Shown here in pieces: positions 1 to 5,184 of a stretch of 5,184 nt of DNA. The stretch is from the NCBI GenBank assembly GCA_946479225.1, contig CAMLFI010000229.1, positions 1 to 5,184 on the forward strand, read 5' to 3'. A program made the translations under genes and the position numbers. Source of the DNA: an uncultured Mucilaginibacter sp. (GTDB taxonomy: Bacteria; Bacteroidota; Bacteroidia; Sphingobacteriales; Sphingobacteriaceae). Position 1 is the stretch's first letter. Each line of letters begins with the position of its first letter. Under the pieces are notes generated by a model. The model made no database searches. It was not told the DNA's origin and was given only the letters and a program-made list of their open reading frames with translations.

Positions 1-60
1 AATTATCGTCACACATTATTATTGTTTTTTAAGTTAAAAATGCAATTGGCATTTCTTTTG

Positions 61-149
61 TCTACCTAATGTATACGCCCACCAAAGGGCTGTTTTTCAT
101 AGGTAGATGTGGGGTCGTAAAACTGCGAGAGTTTTCCGACCCTTTTTTT
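61..149 (+). ncRNA. Possible small structured RNA or terminated leader
   Basis: This stretch could be an independent short transcript of about 85 nt. An 8-bp perfect dyad (61-68 with 100-107) encloses a smaller GCCC/GGGC hairpin (77-80 with 87-90, loop 81-86) and a U-rich strand, and is followed at once by the strong terminator at 111-149. CCCAC at 78-82 can instead pair with GTGGG at 109-113, which would form a pseudoknot and compete with the base of the terminator. Just upstream, TTCTTTTG (53-60) matches the Bacteroidota -7 consensus TAnnTTTG at five of six fixed positions, but no -33 TTG lies at the usual spacing. I do not recognise a known RNA family. It may simply be the 3' UTR of a gene left of the window. 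Confidence 0.25.
111..149 (+). terminator. Strong rho-independent terminator
   Basis: GGGTCG (112-117) pairs with CGACCC (137-142). After one T-C mismatch the stem continues for six more pairs (119-124 with 130-135), closed by a 5-nt loop (125-129). Seven T residues follow directly (143-149). The T-run lies on the right and no T-run lies on the other side, so it stops rightward transcription. It ends whatever is transcribed from the left and insulates pdeM, whose start is 65 bp further on. What it terminates, an upstream gene or the putative small RNA, cannot be seen here. Confidence 0.82.
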
Positions 150-202
150 ATGCGATAAATTTCTGTGGATGCATATCCGGCGATGGATTACATCCAATTT
201 GT

Positions 203-210
203 TATTTTTG
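203..210 (+). promoter_or_regulatory. Candidate -7 promoter element of pdeM
   Basis: TATTTTTG matches the Bacteroidota primary sigma factor -7 consensus TAnnTTTG exactly. It ends only four bases before the pdeM ATG at 215, so a transcript from it would start at or next to the start codon and be leaderless or nearly so. No TTG or TTTG is visible at the usual distance upstream (about 175-185), which weakens the call. In a T-rich spacer a chance match is possible. Confidence 0.38.
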
Positions 211-214
211 CCGC

Positions 215-877
215 ATGACGATAAGCGCGGGTGTATCATTTAAGCTGCTTGACCAGGATCTGTTATTGTTGCCCCAAAAAGCTATTTACTGGCAGCAGCA
301 GCGAATGCTGTTAGTTGCCGATGTGCATTTGGGCAAAACAGGGCATTTCAGAAAAGCGGGGATAGCAGTTCCGCGAGACCTGGAACAAAATGATTTAGCC
401 GTATTATCTGATCTTGTAGACGAGTTTAAACCACTCCGCATTGTTTTTTTAGGCGATCTGTTCCACAGCGATATGAATGCCGACTGGGAATGGTTTGCCA
501 TGTGGCGGCAACAGTTCCCTAAAGTCACCATTGATCTGGTACGAGGCAACCATGATATTATCGCCGATAAATATTACGACCAGTTAAATATCGAGCTCCA
601 TAAGCAAATGATCATCGGGCCGTTTTTAATGCTGCATCACCCGTTGATAGAAGCCGACCTACAATTGCTTACCCAATATGCATTTTGCGGGCATATTCAT
701 CCCGGCATAAATTTAACCGGTAAAGGCAGGCAGAGCATTACCCTGCCGTGTTTCGCATTTGGCAGCAAACAGGCTATACTCCCATCATTCGGAAAATTTA
801 CGGGGAAGGTTGCCGTAAGAACGTCTAAAACCGACAAGATCTTTGCCGTGTTGAAAGACAAGGTAATACCTTGTTAG
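215..877 (+). CDS. pdeM: Ligase-associated DNA damage response endonuclease PdeM (metallophosphoesterase)
   Basis: The 220-residue product belongs to the calcineurin-like metallophosphoesterase family. The metal-binding motifs appear in order: D36-x-H38 (ADVHLG), G80-D81 (LGDLFHS), G111-N112-H113-D114 (RGNHD), H141-H142-P143 and G159-H160-x-H162. They predict a two-metal phosphodiesterase or nuclease acting in the cytoplasm. The short single-domain form, with the N-terminal LLPQKAIYW and LLVADVHLGK segments, fits the family found beside an ATP-dependent DNA ligase, an Lhr-like DEXH helicase and a beta-lactamase-fold exonuclease. Those partners are not in this window, and the terminator at 111-149 suggests separate transcription. 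The frame stays open upstream to an ATG at 107, but that stretch would translate the terminator and has no family resemblance, so ATG 215 is preferred. It ends 5 bp from the stop codon of the convergent lipoprotein gene. The DNA repair role comes from family knowledge; the exact substrate is unknown. Confidence 0.88.
   Translation: MTISAGVSFKLLDQDLLLLPQKAIYWQQQRMLLVADVHLGKTGHFRKAGIAVPRDLEQNDLAVLSDLVDEFKPLRIVFLGDLFHSDMNADWEWFAMWRQQFPKVTIDLVRGNHDIIADKYYDQLNIELHKQMIIGPFLMLHHPLIEADLQLLTQYAFCGHIHPGINLTGKGRQSITLPCFAFGSKQAILPSFGKFTGKVAVRTSKTDKIFAVLKDKVIPC
857..875. other. Hairpin at the convergent gene junction
   Basis: ACAAGGT (858-864) and ACCTTGT (868-874) are perfect inverted copies with a 3-nt loop, and a G-U pair (857 with 875) can be added. 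The dyad covers the last codons of pdeM, just before its TAG at 875-877, and lies downstream of the lipoprotein stop on the other strand. No T-run follows on either strand, so it is not a canonical terminator. It could stabilise 3' ends or help end both transcripts at this 5-bp junction. It is coding sequence as well, so chance cannot be excluded. Confidence 0.35.
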
Positions 878-882
878 GTAGA

Positions 883-2022
883 TTATTGCTTCGCCATAAT
901 AGCGTTAACAGCAACTTCCAACTCATAATAATCAAGACAGCGTTTAATTATTTTGCCCTTGCCATCCACCAAATAATAGGTAGGTATTTTGGTAATGGCC
1001 CAGTTTTCTGCATTGGGCGAAGCTTCGCCTTTCAGGTCTGATAGCTGTGGCCATGTCATATTGCTCTTTTTAATGTAAGCCAGCCATTTAACACGGTTAT
1101 CATCAAACGATACGCTTATAACTTCGAGTCCTTTGCTTTTATACTTAGGCAGCAGCTTTGTGGCCATTTCATTATGATCACGCAAACTTTGCGAATTGAG
1201 TGCCCGCCAAAAATCAACTATAATAACCTTTTTATCAAGCGCCTTCAGGTCGATGGTTTTTCCATCCGGTGTGGTTCCCTCAATTTCAGGTACCTCACCG
1301 CCGGCAGCTAAACGGGTAAGTTGCTTTAACTTTTCCTCCAATAATTTTCCTTCATCTGTATTTTTTGCAGCGTCGCGTAGTTTCTTAAACGCTTCATAGT
1401 AGCCAACAGGGTTTAGCTGGTATTCAGTATTCAGCATTAAGTGCGGGGTAATTTCGTTATCAGGATGCTGCTTAATAAAATCGTTAAACAGGGCAACCAT
1501 ATCAACTACATTTGCATCTAACTGCTGATTACGTAGTTGCTGCAAGCGGTCGTCGCGCTCTGCAAACGTCAGCAGCTCGTCATCCAGCTTGCGCATTTGC
1601 GAATCAAACGACATCACTTTAGCACGTGCCGACGCTTTAGCTGCTTTTAGCAGGTCATTGTAGGCAGACAAGTCAGTTTGACTTTTTGATTTGCTTACAA
1701 TATCAGGATAAGCCTCCGGGTATTTAGCATCATACTTAATAGTGTAGAATGCGCCGGGGTCAAGGTATATCTCATTTTTCTTAGACGCATTACCCCCTAC
1801 AAAACATACCAGGTGATAAAAGCCTGCTGATGGCAAAGGCTGTTTATTAATATAAAACTTGCCATTCGCTATTTCGGCCTGATATACAATTTCATTGGCG
1901 TTATTACTTATCAGCACCTTGCCGGTACTACCATTCAAAACTGTTCCCGTAAATTCAACGGTTTTATTGCCGCAGCCGGTCAGTATAAAAGCGGCTGCCA
2001 AAAAGAATAAAAAATAGCGCAT
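883..2022 (-). CDS. DUF4369/TlpA-like lipoprotein with degenerate (cysteine-less) thioredoxin fold
   Basis: This is a 379-residue predicted lipoprotein. Residues 1-17 form a hydrophobic signal peptide ending in the lipobox L14-T15-G16-C17, so the mature protein should be membrane-anchored outside the cytoplasm. Residues of about 20-110 form a beta-rich segment resembling DUF4369, which precedes many Bacteroidota TlpA-type thioredoxins. About 113-240 is charged and mostly helical. About 243-379 has the AhpC/TSA/TlpA thioredoxin fold: the VPEIEGTTPDGKTIDL entry strand, VIIVDFW, VISVSFDD, and the cis-proline loop KIPTYYLVD (P347). The active-site CxxC after DFW is replaced by N276-S277-Q278-S279, and the only cysteines are C17, C73 and C362. 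It therefore cannot do ordinary dithiol-disulfide exchange; a binding or structural role is inferred. The start is supported by the signal peptide. It is transcribed divergently from sdhC with a 195-bp spacer, and I saw no convincing promoter for it there. Confidence 0.85.
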   Translation of the reverse strand: MRYFLFFLAAAFILTGCGNKTVEFTGTVLNGSTGKVLISNNANEIVYQAEIANGKFYINKQPLPSAGFYHLVCFVGGNASKKNEIYLDPGAFYTIKYDAKYPEAYPDIVSKSKSQTDLSAYNDLLKAAKASARAKVMSFDSQMRKLDDELLTFAERDDRLQQLRNQQLDANVVDMVALFNDFIKQHPDNEITPHLMLNTEYQLNPVGYYEAFKKLRDAAKNTDEGKLLEEKLKQLTRLAAGGEVPEIEGTTPDGKTIDLKALDKKVIIVDFWRALNSQSLRDHNEMATKLLPKYKSKGLEVISVSFDDNRVKWLAYIKKSNMTWPQLSDLKGEASPNAENWAITKIPTYYLVDGKGKIIKRCLDYYELEVAVNAIMAKQ

Positions 2023-2113
2023 ATAGACAAAGTTTAGCGGGGCAATTTATTTAAACTAAAGCATTTTTTAAAGTCGATTTAAAAATATTCAATGGTCAAA
2101 AACACGTCATTTT

Positions 2114-2130
2114 TTTAGATTGATTCTAAA
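2114..2130. promoter_or_regulatory. Fur-family-like operator dyad upstream of sdhC
   Basis: TTTAGA (2114-2119) and TCTAAA (2125-2130) are perfect inverted copies around a 5-bp centre. Read as a 7-1-7 site it is TTAGATT-G-ATTCTAA, with six of seven symmetric positions matching. That layout resembles the 7-1-7 boxes bound by Fur, PerR and Zur regulators (for example PerR TTATAAT-N-ATTATAA). It lies 56 bp upstream of the sdhC -7 element and 91 bp from the lipoprotein start, so it could serve either gene. Iron control of sdh genes is known in other bacteria, so a Fur site is plausible, but the regulator is inferred from symmetry only. Confidence 0.4.
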
Positions 2131-2186
2131 TAATCATTTCATGGGTAAAAGCCCCATTGCATTTCTATCTTTCGGCATTTAATAAA

Positions 2187-2194
2187 TACTTTTG
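2187..2194 (+). promoter_or_regulatory. Candidate -7 promoter element of the sdhCAB operon
   Basis: TACTTTTG is an exact match to the Bacteroidota -7 consensus TAnnTTTG. It ends 23 bp before the sdhC ATG, which would give a short A-rich leader of roughly 15-20 nt. The -33 element is weak: TTTC at 2162-2165 has a 21-bp spacer, and the nearest TTG (2157-2159) is 27 bp away. A weak -33 would fit a promoter that needs an activator, but this is inference. Confidence 0.55.
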
Positions 2195-2217
2195 ACAAAA
2201 AAATTTGTAAATACATA

Positions 2218-3000
2218 ATGAGTGAATTTAAACAAACTCTAAACTCATCGCTGGGTAAAAAACTAATCATGGCGCTAACGGGCCTGTTTTTGTGTACGTT
2301 TATTATTGTACACCTTAGCGGTAATCTATCGTTGTTTAAGCACGATAACGGACAGGCATTTAATGCGTATGCCCATTTCATGACGCATTTTCCACCTATC
2401 AAGGTAGTATCTTATTTGTTGTACCTGTCAATACTGGTGCATTCTGTTTACGCGCTGGTTTTGACAGTAAAAAACCGTAAAGCGCGTCCGGTAGCTTATG
2501 CTTCACAAACAAAATCGCCGGCATCATGGTCGTCAAAAAACATGGGATTGTTGGGGTCAGTTCTTTTATTGTTCATCGTGATACACATGAAAGACTTTTG
2601 GTTTAACTATCACGACTTTGCCGGCAACTCAACTGTAACTTACAAAGAATACAAAACCGATCTAAAGACCGGTGAGCAAATATCGGCAGTTGATCTTCCT
2701 CCGGGCGATTATGAGTATGCGGTTTACACCGAAGGTACTGTAGAAACAATGGTGGCTAAGGACCTTAACAAAACTGTCGAAATAGCTTTTAAGCAATGGT
2801 GGTATGTGGCATTTTATGTATTGGCCATGATCGCCGTATCATTTCACCTGCTGCATGGTTTTCAAAGCGCTTTCCAAACCCTCGGTTGGACGCACAGAAA
2901 ATATACGCCTGTGGTACAGTTTATCGGTACGTGGTTCTTTGCGGTTATTATACCTATTGGTTTCGCGCTGATGCCGGTAATTTATTTTTTCTGCAGATAA
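2218..3000 (+). CDS. sdhC: Succinate dehydrogenase cytochrome b subunit
   Basis: This 260-residue protein is the membrane anchor of complex II. It should pass electrons from the iron-sulfur subunit through two b hemes to menaquinone. Five hydrophobic helices are visible at about 15-36, 62-84, 108-127, 194-216 and 233-257. Histidines inside the first four (H32, H75, H123 and H210, with H213 as an alternative) match the layout of the four heme ligands in Wolinella FrdC and B. subtilis SdhC. The start SLGKKLIMALTGLFL and the motif HLLHGFQSAFQTLGW (210-224) are typical of Bacteroidota members. The loop between helices 3 and 4 is long, about 65 residues (128-193), hydrophilic, and on the periplasmic side if the Wolinella topology holds; this makes the protein longer than the Wolinella and Bacillus homologues. 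The ATG at 2218 is the natural start. It is the first gene of the operon, 52 bp before sdhA. Confidence 0.93.
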   Translation: MSEFKQTLNSSLGKKLIMALTGLFLCTFIIVHLSGNLSLFKHDNGQAFNAYAHFMTHFPPIKVVSYLLYLSILVHSVYALVLTVKNRKARPVAYASQTKSPASWSSKNMGLLGSVLLLFIVIHMKDFWFNYHDFAGNSTVTYKEYKTDLKTGEQISAVDLPPGDYEYAVYTEGTVETMVAKDLNKTVEIAFKQWWYVAFYVLAMIAVSFHLLHGFQSAFQTLGWTHRKYTPVVQFIGTWFFAVIIPIGFALMPVIYFFCR

Positions 3001-3039
3001 TATAGCAGACAGAGGTTATTGTTTAAGATAGAGAATTAG

Positions 3040-3050
3040 AAATAAAGAAA
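3040..3050 (+). promoter_or_regulatory. A-rich translation initiation leader of sdhA
   Basis: AAATAAAGAAA sits two bases before the sdhA ATG. The identical 11-mer sits two bases before the sdhB ATG (5111-5121). No strong GGAGG-type site is present at either gene. Bacteroidota commonly use A-rich upstream sequences in place of Shine-Dalgarno pairing. The shared sequence and spacing suggest matched translation of the two hydrophilic subunits and support both start calls. Confidence 0.5.
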
Positions 3051-3052
3051 AT

Positions 3053-4987
3053 ATGAAGTTAGACGCGAAGATCCCTGCCGGTCCATTGGCCGAAAAATGG
3101 AGCAAGCATAAATTTAACTTAAAGCTGGTTAACCCCGCCAACAAACGCAAGTTTGATGTTATTGTGGTTGGTACAGGTTTAGCCGGTGCTTCGGCAGCTG
3201 CCACTTTGGGCGAGTTAGGTTATAATGTAAAGGCATTTTGCTTTCAGGATAGCCCCCGTCGCGCGCACTCTATTGCGGCGCAGGGCGGTATAAACGCAGC
3301 TAAAAACTATCAGAACGACGGCGATAGCGTATATCGTTTATTTTATGATACCATTAAAGGCGGTGACTACCGTGCCCGCGAAGGCAACGTGCACCGTTTG
3401 GCAGAGGTATCAGTAAATATTATCGACCAGTGTGTTGCACAAGGTGTACCTTTTGCCCGCGAATACGGCGGCTTGCTGGATAACCGTTCATTTGGTGGTT
3501 CGCAGGTGTCGCGTACGTTCTATGCCCGCGGCCAAACCGGACAACAATTGCTTTTAGGCGCTTACTCTGCGCTTAACCGCCAAATCCACAAAGGCAAGGT
3601 TAAAATGTACACACGCAGCGAAATGCTGGATGTGGTTACTGTTGATGGCCACGCTAAAGGTATCATCACCCGTAACTTAGTAACAGGCGAAATTGATACA
3701 CACACCGGTCATGCTGTATTGTTATGCACAGGCGGCTACGGTAACGTCTTTTACTTGTCAACCAACGCTATAGGTTCAAACGTAACTGCGGCATGGCGCG
3801 CTCACAAACGCGGCGCTATGTTTGCCAATCCTTGCTATACGCAAATTCACCCAACCTGTATTCCTGTATCCGGCGATCATCAGAGTAAATTAACCCTGAT
3901 GTCTGAATCGCTACGTAACGATGGACGCGTTTGGGCACCAAAAACTGTTGAAACGGCAGAGAAGATGCGCAAAGGACAGTTAAAAGCTGTCGATGTTAAA
4001 GAAGAGGATCGCGATTACTTCCTGGAGCGCAAATATCCATCATTCGGTAACCTTGTACCCCGCGACGTAGCATCACGTAACGCTAAAGAAATGGTTGACG
4101 ATAACCGTGGTGTAGGCGGCTCGGGCATTGCAGTGTTCCTTGATTTTGCCGACGCGATAAAGCGCCTTGGACAGCCTGCTGTAGCAGCCAAATACGGCAA
4201 CTTGTTTGATATGTACTATCAGATCACCAACGAGGACCCGTATACCCAGCCAATGCGTATTTACCCTGCGGTACACTATACCATGGGCGGCCTTTGGGTT
4301 GATTATAACCTGATGACTACCGTACCTGGCTTGTACGCTTTAGGCGAATGTAATTTCTCTGATCACGGTGCTAACCGTTTGGGTGCCTCTGCTTTAATGC
4401 AGGGCTTAGCCGACGGATACTTTGTTATACCATATACTTTAGGCGATTACCTGGCTACCGTCGGTCCAAAACCGGTTGATGCCAGCCATCCAGCTTTTGC
4501 ACAAACAAAAAAGGATGTTGTTGATCGTATAAATAAACTACTGGCGCTTAAGGGCACCAAAACGGTTAACGAATACCACCGCGATCTGGGCCACATTATG
4601 TGGGAGTATTGCGGTATGGCACGTACAGAAGAGGGCCTGACCAAGGCTAAAGGATTGATAAGCGCACTTAAAGCCGACTTTTGGCAAAACGCGCTGGTGG
4701 TAGGCGCTAACGAAGAGGCCAATGCTTCATTAGAAAGAGCCGGCCGCGTTGCCGACTTTATAGAGCTGGGCGAACTGATGGTAGACGACGCGCTGATGCG
4801 TAAAGAATCATGCGGTGGCCACTTCAGGCTGGAGTCGCAAACAGAAGAAGGCGAAGCACTGCGCGACGATGAGAACTTTCTGTTTGTTGGCGCATGGCAA
4901 TTTAAAGGCGAAAACCAACCCGAAGAATTACACAAGGAAGAACTGATCTTTGAAACGGTACATCCGTCGCAAAGAAGTTATAAATAA
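3053..4987 (+). CDS. sdhA: Succinate dehydrogenase/fumarate reductase flavoprotein subunit
   Basis: This 644-residue catalytic subunit of complex II oxidises succinate to fumarate (or the reverse) on the cytoplasmic face of the inner membrane. The FAD-binding Rossmann motif is G40-T41-G42-L43-A44-G45 after DVIVV. H72 in the HSIAAQGG motif is the expected site of covalent FAD attachment. Active-site signatures follow: QIHPT (H266), SESLRNDGR (284-292), VPRDVASR with the likely proton-shuttle R337, HYTMGG (H408) and [18 protein letters not shown] near 431-448. The C-terminal helical and capping regions appear complete. It resembles the B. subtilis/Wolinella-type subunit paired with a single diheme anchor, and is longer than E. 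coli SdhA (588 residues) or FrdA (602). The start is supported by the A-rich leader and the native-looking N-terminus. It lies between sdhC and sdhB. Whether it runs mainly as dehydrogenase or reductase cannot be told from sequence. Confidence 0.96.
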   Translation: MKLDAKIPAGPLAEKWSKHKFNLKLVNPANKRKFDVIVVGTGLAGASAAATLGELGYNVKAFCFQDSPRRAHSIAAQGGINAAKNYQNDGDSVYRLFYDTIKGGDYRAREGNVHRLAEVSVNIIDQCVAQGVPFAREYGGLLDNRSFGGSQVSRTFYARGQTGQQLLLGAYSALNRQIHKGKVKMYTRSEMLDVVTVDGHAKGIITRNLVTGEIDTHTGHAVLLCTGGYGNVFYLSTNAIGSNVTAAWRAHKRGAMFANPCYTQIHPTCIPVSGDHQSKLTLMSESLRNDGRVWAPKTVETAEKMRKGQLKAVDVKEEDRDYFLERKYPSFGNLVPRDVASRNAKEMVDDNRGVGGSGIAVFLDFADAIKRLGQPAVAAKYGNLFDMYYQITNEDPYTQPMRIYPAVHYTMGGLWVDYNLMTTVPGLYALGECNFSDHGANRLGASALMQGLADGYFVIPYTLGDYLATVGPKPVDASHPAFAQTKKDVVDRINKLLALKGTKTVNEYHRDLGHIMWEYCGMARTEEGLTKAKGLISALKADFWQNALVVGANEEANASLERAGRVADFIELGELMVDDALMRKESCGGHFRLESQTEEGEALRDDENFLFVGAWQFKGENQPEELHKEELIFETVHPSQRSYK

Positions 4988-4992
4988 GATGA

Positions 4993-5109
4993 AGTATCAA
5001 GTAGCTAGTATCAAGTAGCTAGATTTTACTTTTCATAATAATAAAGAATATTACAAGTAGCCAACATCAGCGGCAAAGTCTTGATACCTGATACTAGTTA
5101 CTTGATACT
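4993..5109. repeat. 117-bp palindromic element between sdhA and sdhB
   Basis: Two perfect tandem copies of the 14-mer AGTATCAAGTAGCT (4993-5006 and 5007-5020) face an imperfect inverted copy at 5080-5109. Aligned end to end, 26 of 30 positions match (23 of the outer 25), and the similarity stops exactly at 4993 and 5109. In RNA the outer 21 positions pair without interruption, counting one G-U pair (5004 with 5098). The 57-bp centre (5023-5079) shows no ORF. No T-run follows, so it is not a standard terminator. It resembles a small non-autonomous mobile element or REP-like intergenic palindrome. It begins 5 bp after the sdhA stop and ends one base before the sdhB leader, leaving both genes intact. 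AAATAA flanks it on both sides (4982-4987 and 5111-5116), but not immediately adjacent. Confidence 0.75.
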
Positions 5110-5110
5110 C

Positions 5111-5121
5111 AAATAAAGAAA
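5111..5121 (+). promoter_or_regulatory. A-rich translation initiation leader of sdhB
   Basis: AAATAAAGAAA is identical to the 11-mer before sdhA (3040-3050) and has the same 2-nt spacing to the ATG. This favours ATG 5124 over the in-frame ATG at 5136 as the sdhB start. It lies directly beside the palindromic element, so folding of that hairpin could affect ribosome access. Confidence 0.5.
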
Positions 5122-5123
5122 CA

Positions 5124-5184
5124 ATGAGTGGAAATATGAATCTTACCCTGAAAGTGTGGAGACAAGCAAACGCCAACAGCTCAG
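5124..5184 (+). CDS. sdhB: Succinate dehydrogenase iron-sulfur subunit (5' fragment)
   Basis: Only the first 20 codons are present; the gene continues past the window edge. The peptide begins MSGNMNLTLKVWRQ, and the NLTLKVWRQ segment is the expected first strand of the N-terminal 2Fe-2S ferredoxin domain of SdhB/FrdB. The position directly after sdhC-sdhA supports the call. The protein would carry electrons from the FAD of SdhA through three iron-sulfur clusters to the SdhC hemes; the cysteine motifs are outside the window. ATG 5136 is an alternative start giving MNLTLKVWRQ, but the leader shared with sdhA favours 5124. The gap from sdhA, 136 bp, is unusually long for this operon because of the palindromic element. 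Confidence 0.85.
   Translation, partial: MSGNMNLTLKVWRQANANSS

Noticed and set aside
26..40. Perfect 7-1-7 inverted repeat TTTTTAA-G-TTAAAAA
   Set aside because: Very low complexity A/T sequence where such symmetry is expected by chance, and no gene start is positioned to use it.
38..60. AAATGC/GCATTT hairpin followed by TTTT as a terminator
   Set aside because: Six-pair AT-rich stem and a T-run of four offset by a C; too weak beside the strong terminator at 111-149.
1..69. Open frame from the window edge to TAA at 67-69, possibly the end of an upstream gene
   Set aside because: Only 22 codons with AT-rich, low-information content; no recognisable C-terminus, so it cannot be supported as coding.
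107..214. In-frame N-terminal extension of pdeM from ATG 107
   Set aside because: It would translate the terminator stem and T-run, has a cysteine- and phenylalanine-rich composition unlike the rest, and does not resemble the start of the family.
100..883. TAGGTAGAT present both at 100-108 and 875-883
   Set aside because: A single 9-base match in unrelated contexts, one spanning a stop codon; most likely coincidence.
2097..2104. Minus-strand near match TGTTTTTG as a promoter for the lipoprotein gene
   Set aside because: It misses one fixed base of TAnnTTTG and has no TTG at the right distance upstream on that strand.
2141..2157. ATGGG/CCCAT dyad in the sdhC upstream spacer
   Set aside because: Only five pairs with a 7-nt gap and no T-run; could be an operator half but no independent support is visible.
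2139..2402. Minus-strand open frame overlapping the sdhC promoter and start
   Set aside because: It overlaps the conserved first helices of SdhC and has no recognisable domain or initiation signal.
4447..4935. Open frame of 162 codons on the minus strand inside sdhA
   Set aside because: It is antisense to well-conserved sdhA sequence, serine/proline-rich as expected of a shadow frame, with no start signal or family resemblance.
4993..5022. Tandem 14-mers as a CRISPR array
   Set aside because: The two copies abut with no spacer between them and the third related copy is inverted; there are no cas genes.

Overview
The window looks like chromosome of a Bacteroidota bacterium, most likely Sphingobacteriaceae (Mucilaginibacter or Pedobacter type). 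The reasons are protein resemblance, moderate GC with very AT-rich spacers, promoter -7 elements of the Bacteroidota form TAnnTTTG, A-rich start regions without a good Shine-Dalgarno sequence, and the gene order sdhC-sdhA-sdhB with a B. subtilis/Wolinella-type single cytochrome b anchor. The genus call is recognition from memory, not a search.

Layout. Positions 1-214 hold no convincing protein gene. They contain an 8-bp dyad followed by a strong intrinsic terminator (111-149), possibly a small structured RNA, and then a -7 promoter element that almost touches the next start codon. Positions 215-877 (+) encode PdeM, the metallophosphoesterase of the ligase-associated DNA repair cluster. Converging on it, with only 5 bp between stop codons, is 883-2022 (-), a lipoprotein with a DUF4369-like N-terminus and a TlpA/thioredoxin-fold C-terminus that has lost both redox cysteines. 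A 195-bp divergent spacer (2023-2217) carries a Fur-family-like dyad and a good -7 element. It drives the succinate dehydrogenase operon: sdhC (2218-3000), sdhA (3053-4987) and the first 20 codons of sdhB (5124 to the window end).

Function. SdhC, SdhA and SdhB form respiratory complex II, succinate:menaquinone oxidoreductase, which can also run as fumarate reductase. SdhA carries the FAD and active site, SdhB the iron-sulfur clusters, and SdhC anchors the complex in the inner membrane with two hemes. The other two genes are unrelated to this pathway.

I see no wholly new system here. The points most worth a second look are a 117-bp palindromic element between sdhA and sdhB that would put a long hairpin in the operon mRNA, the cysteine-less TlpA-like lipoprotein, the possible small RNA at 61-149, and the Fur-like site upstream of sdhC.
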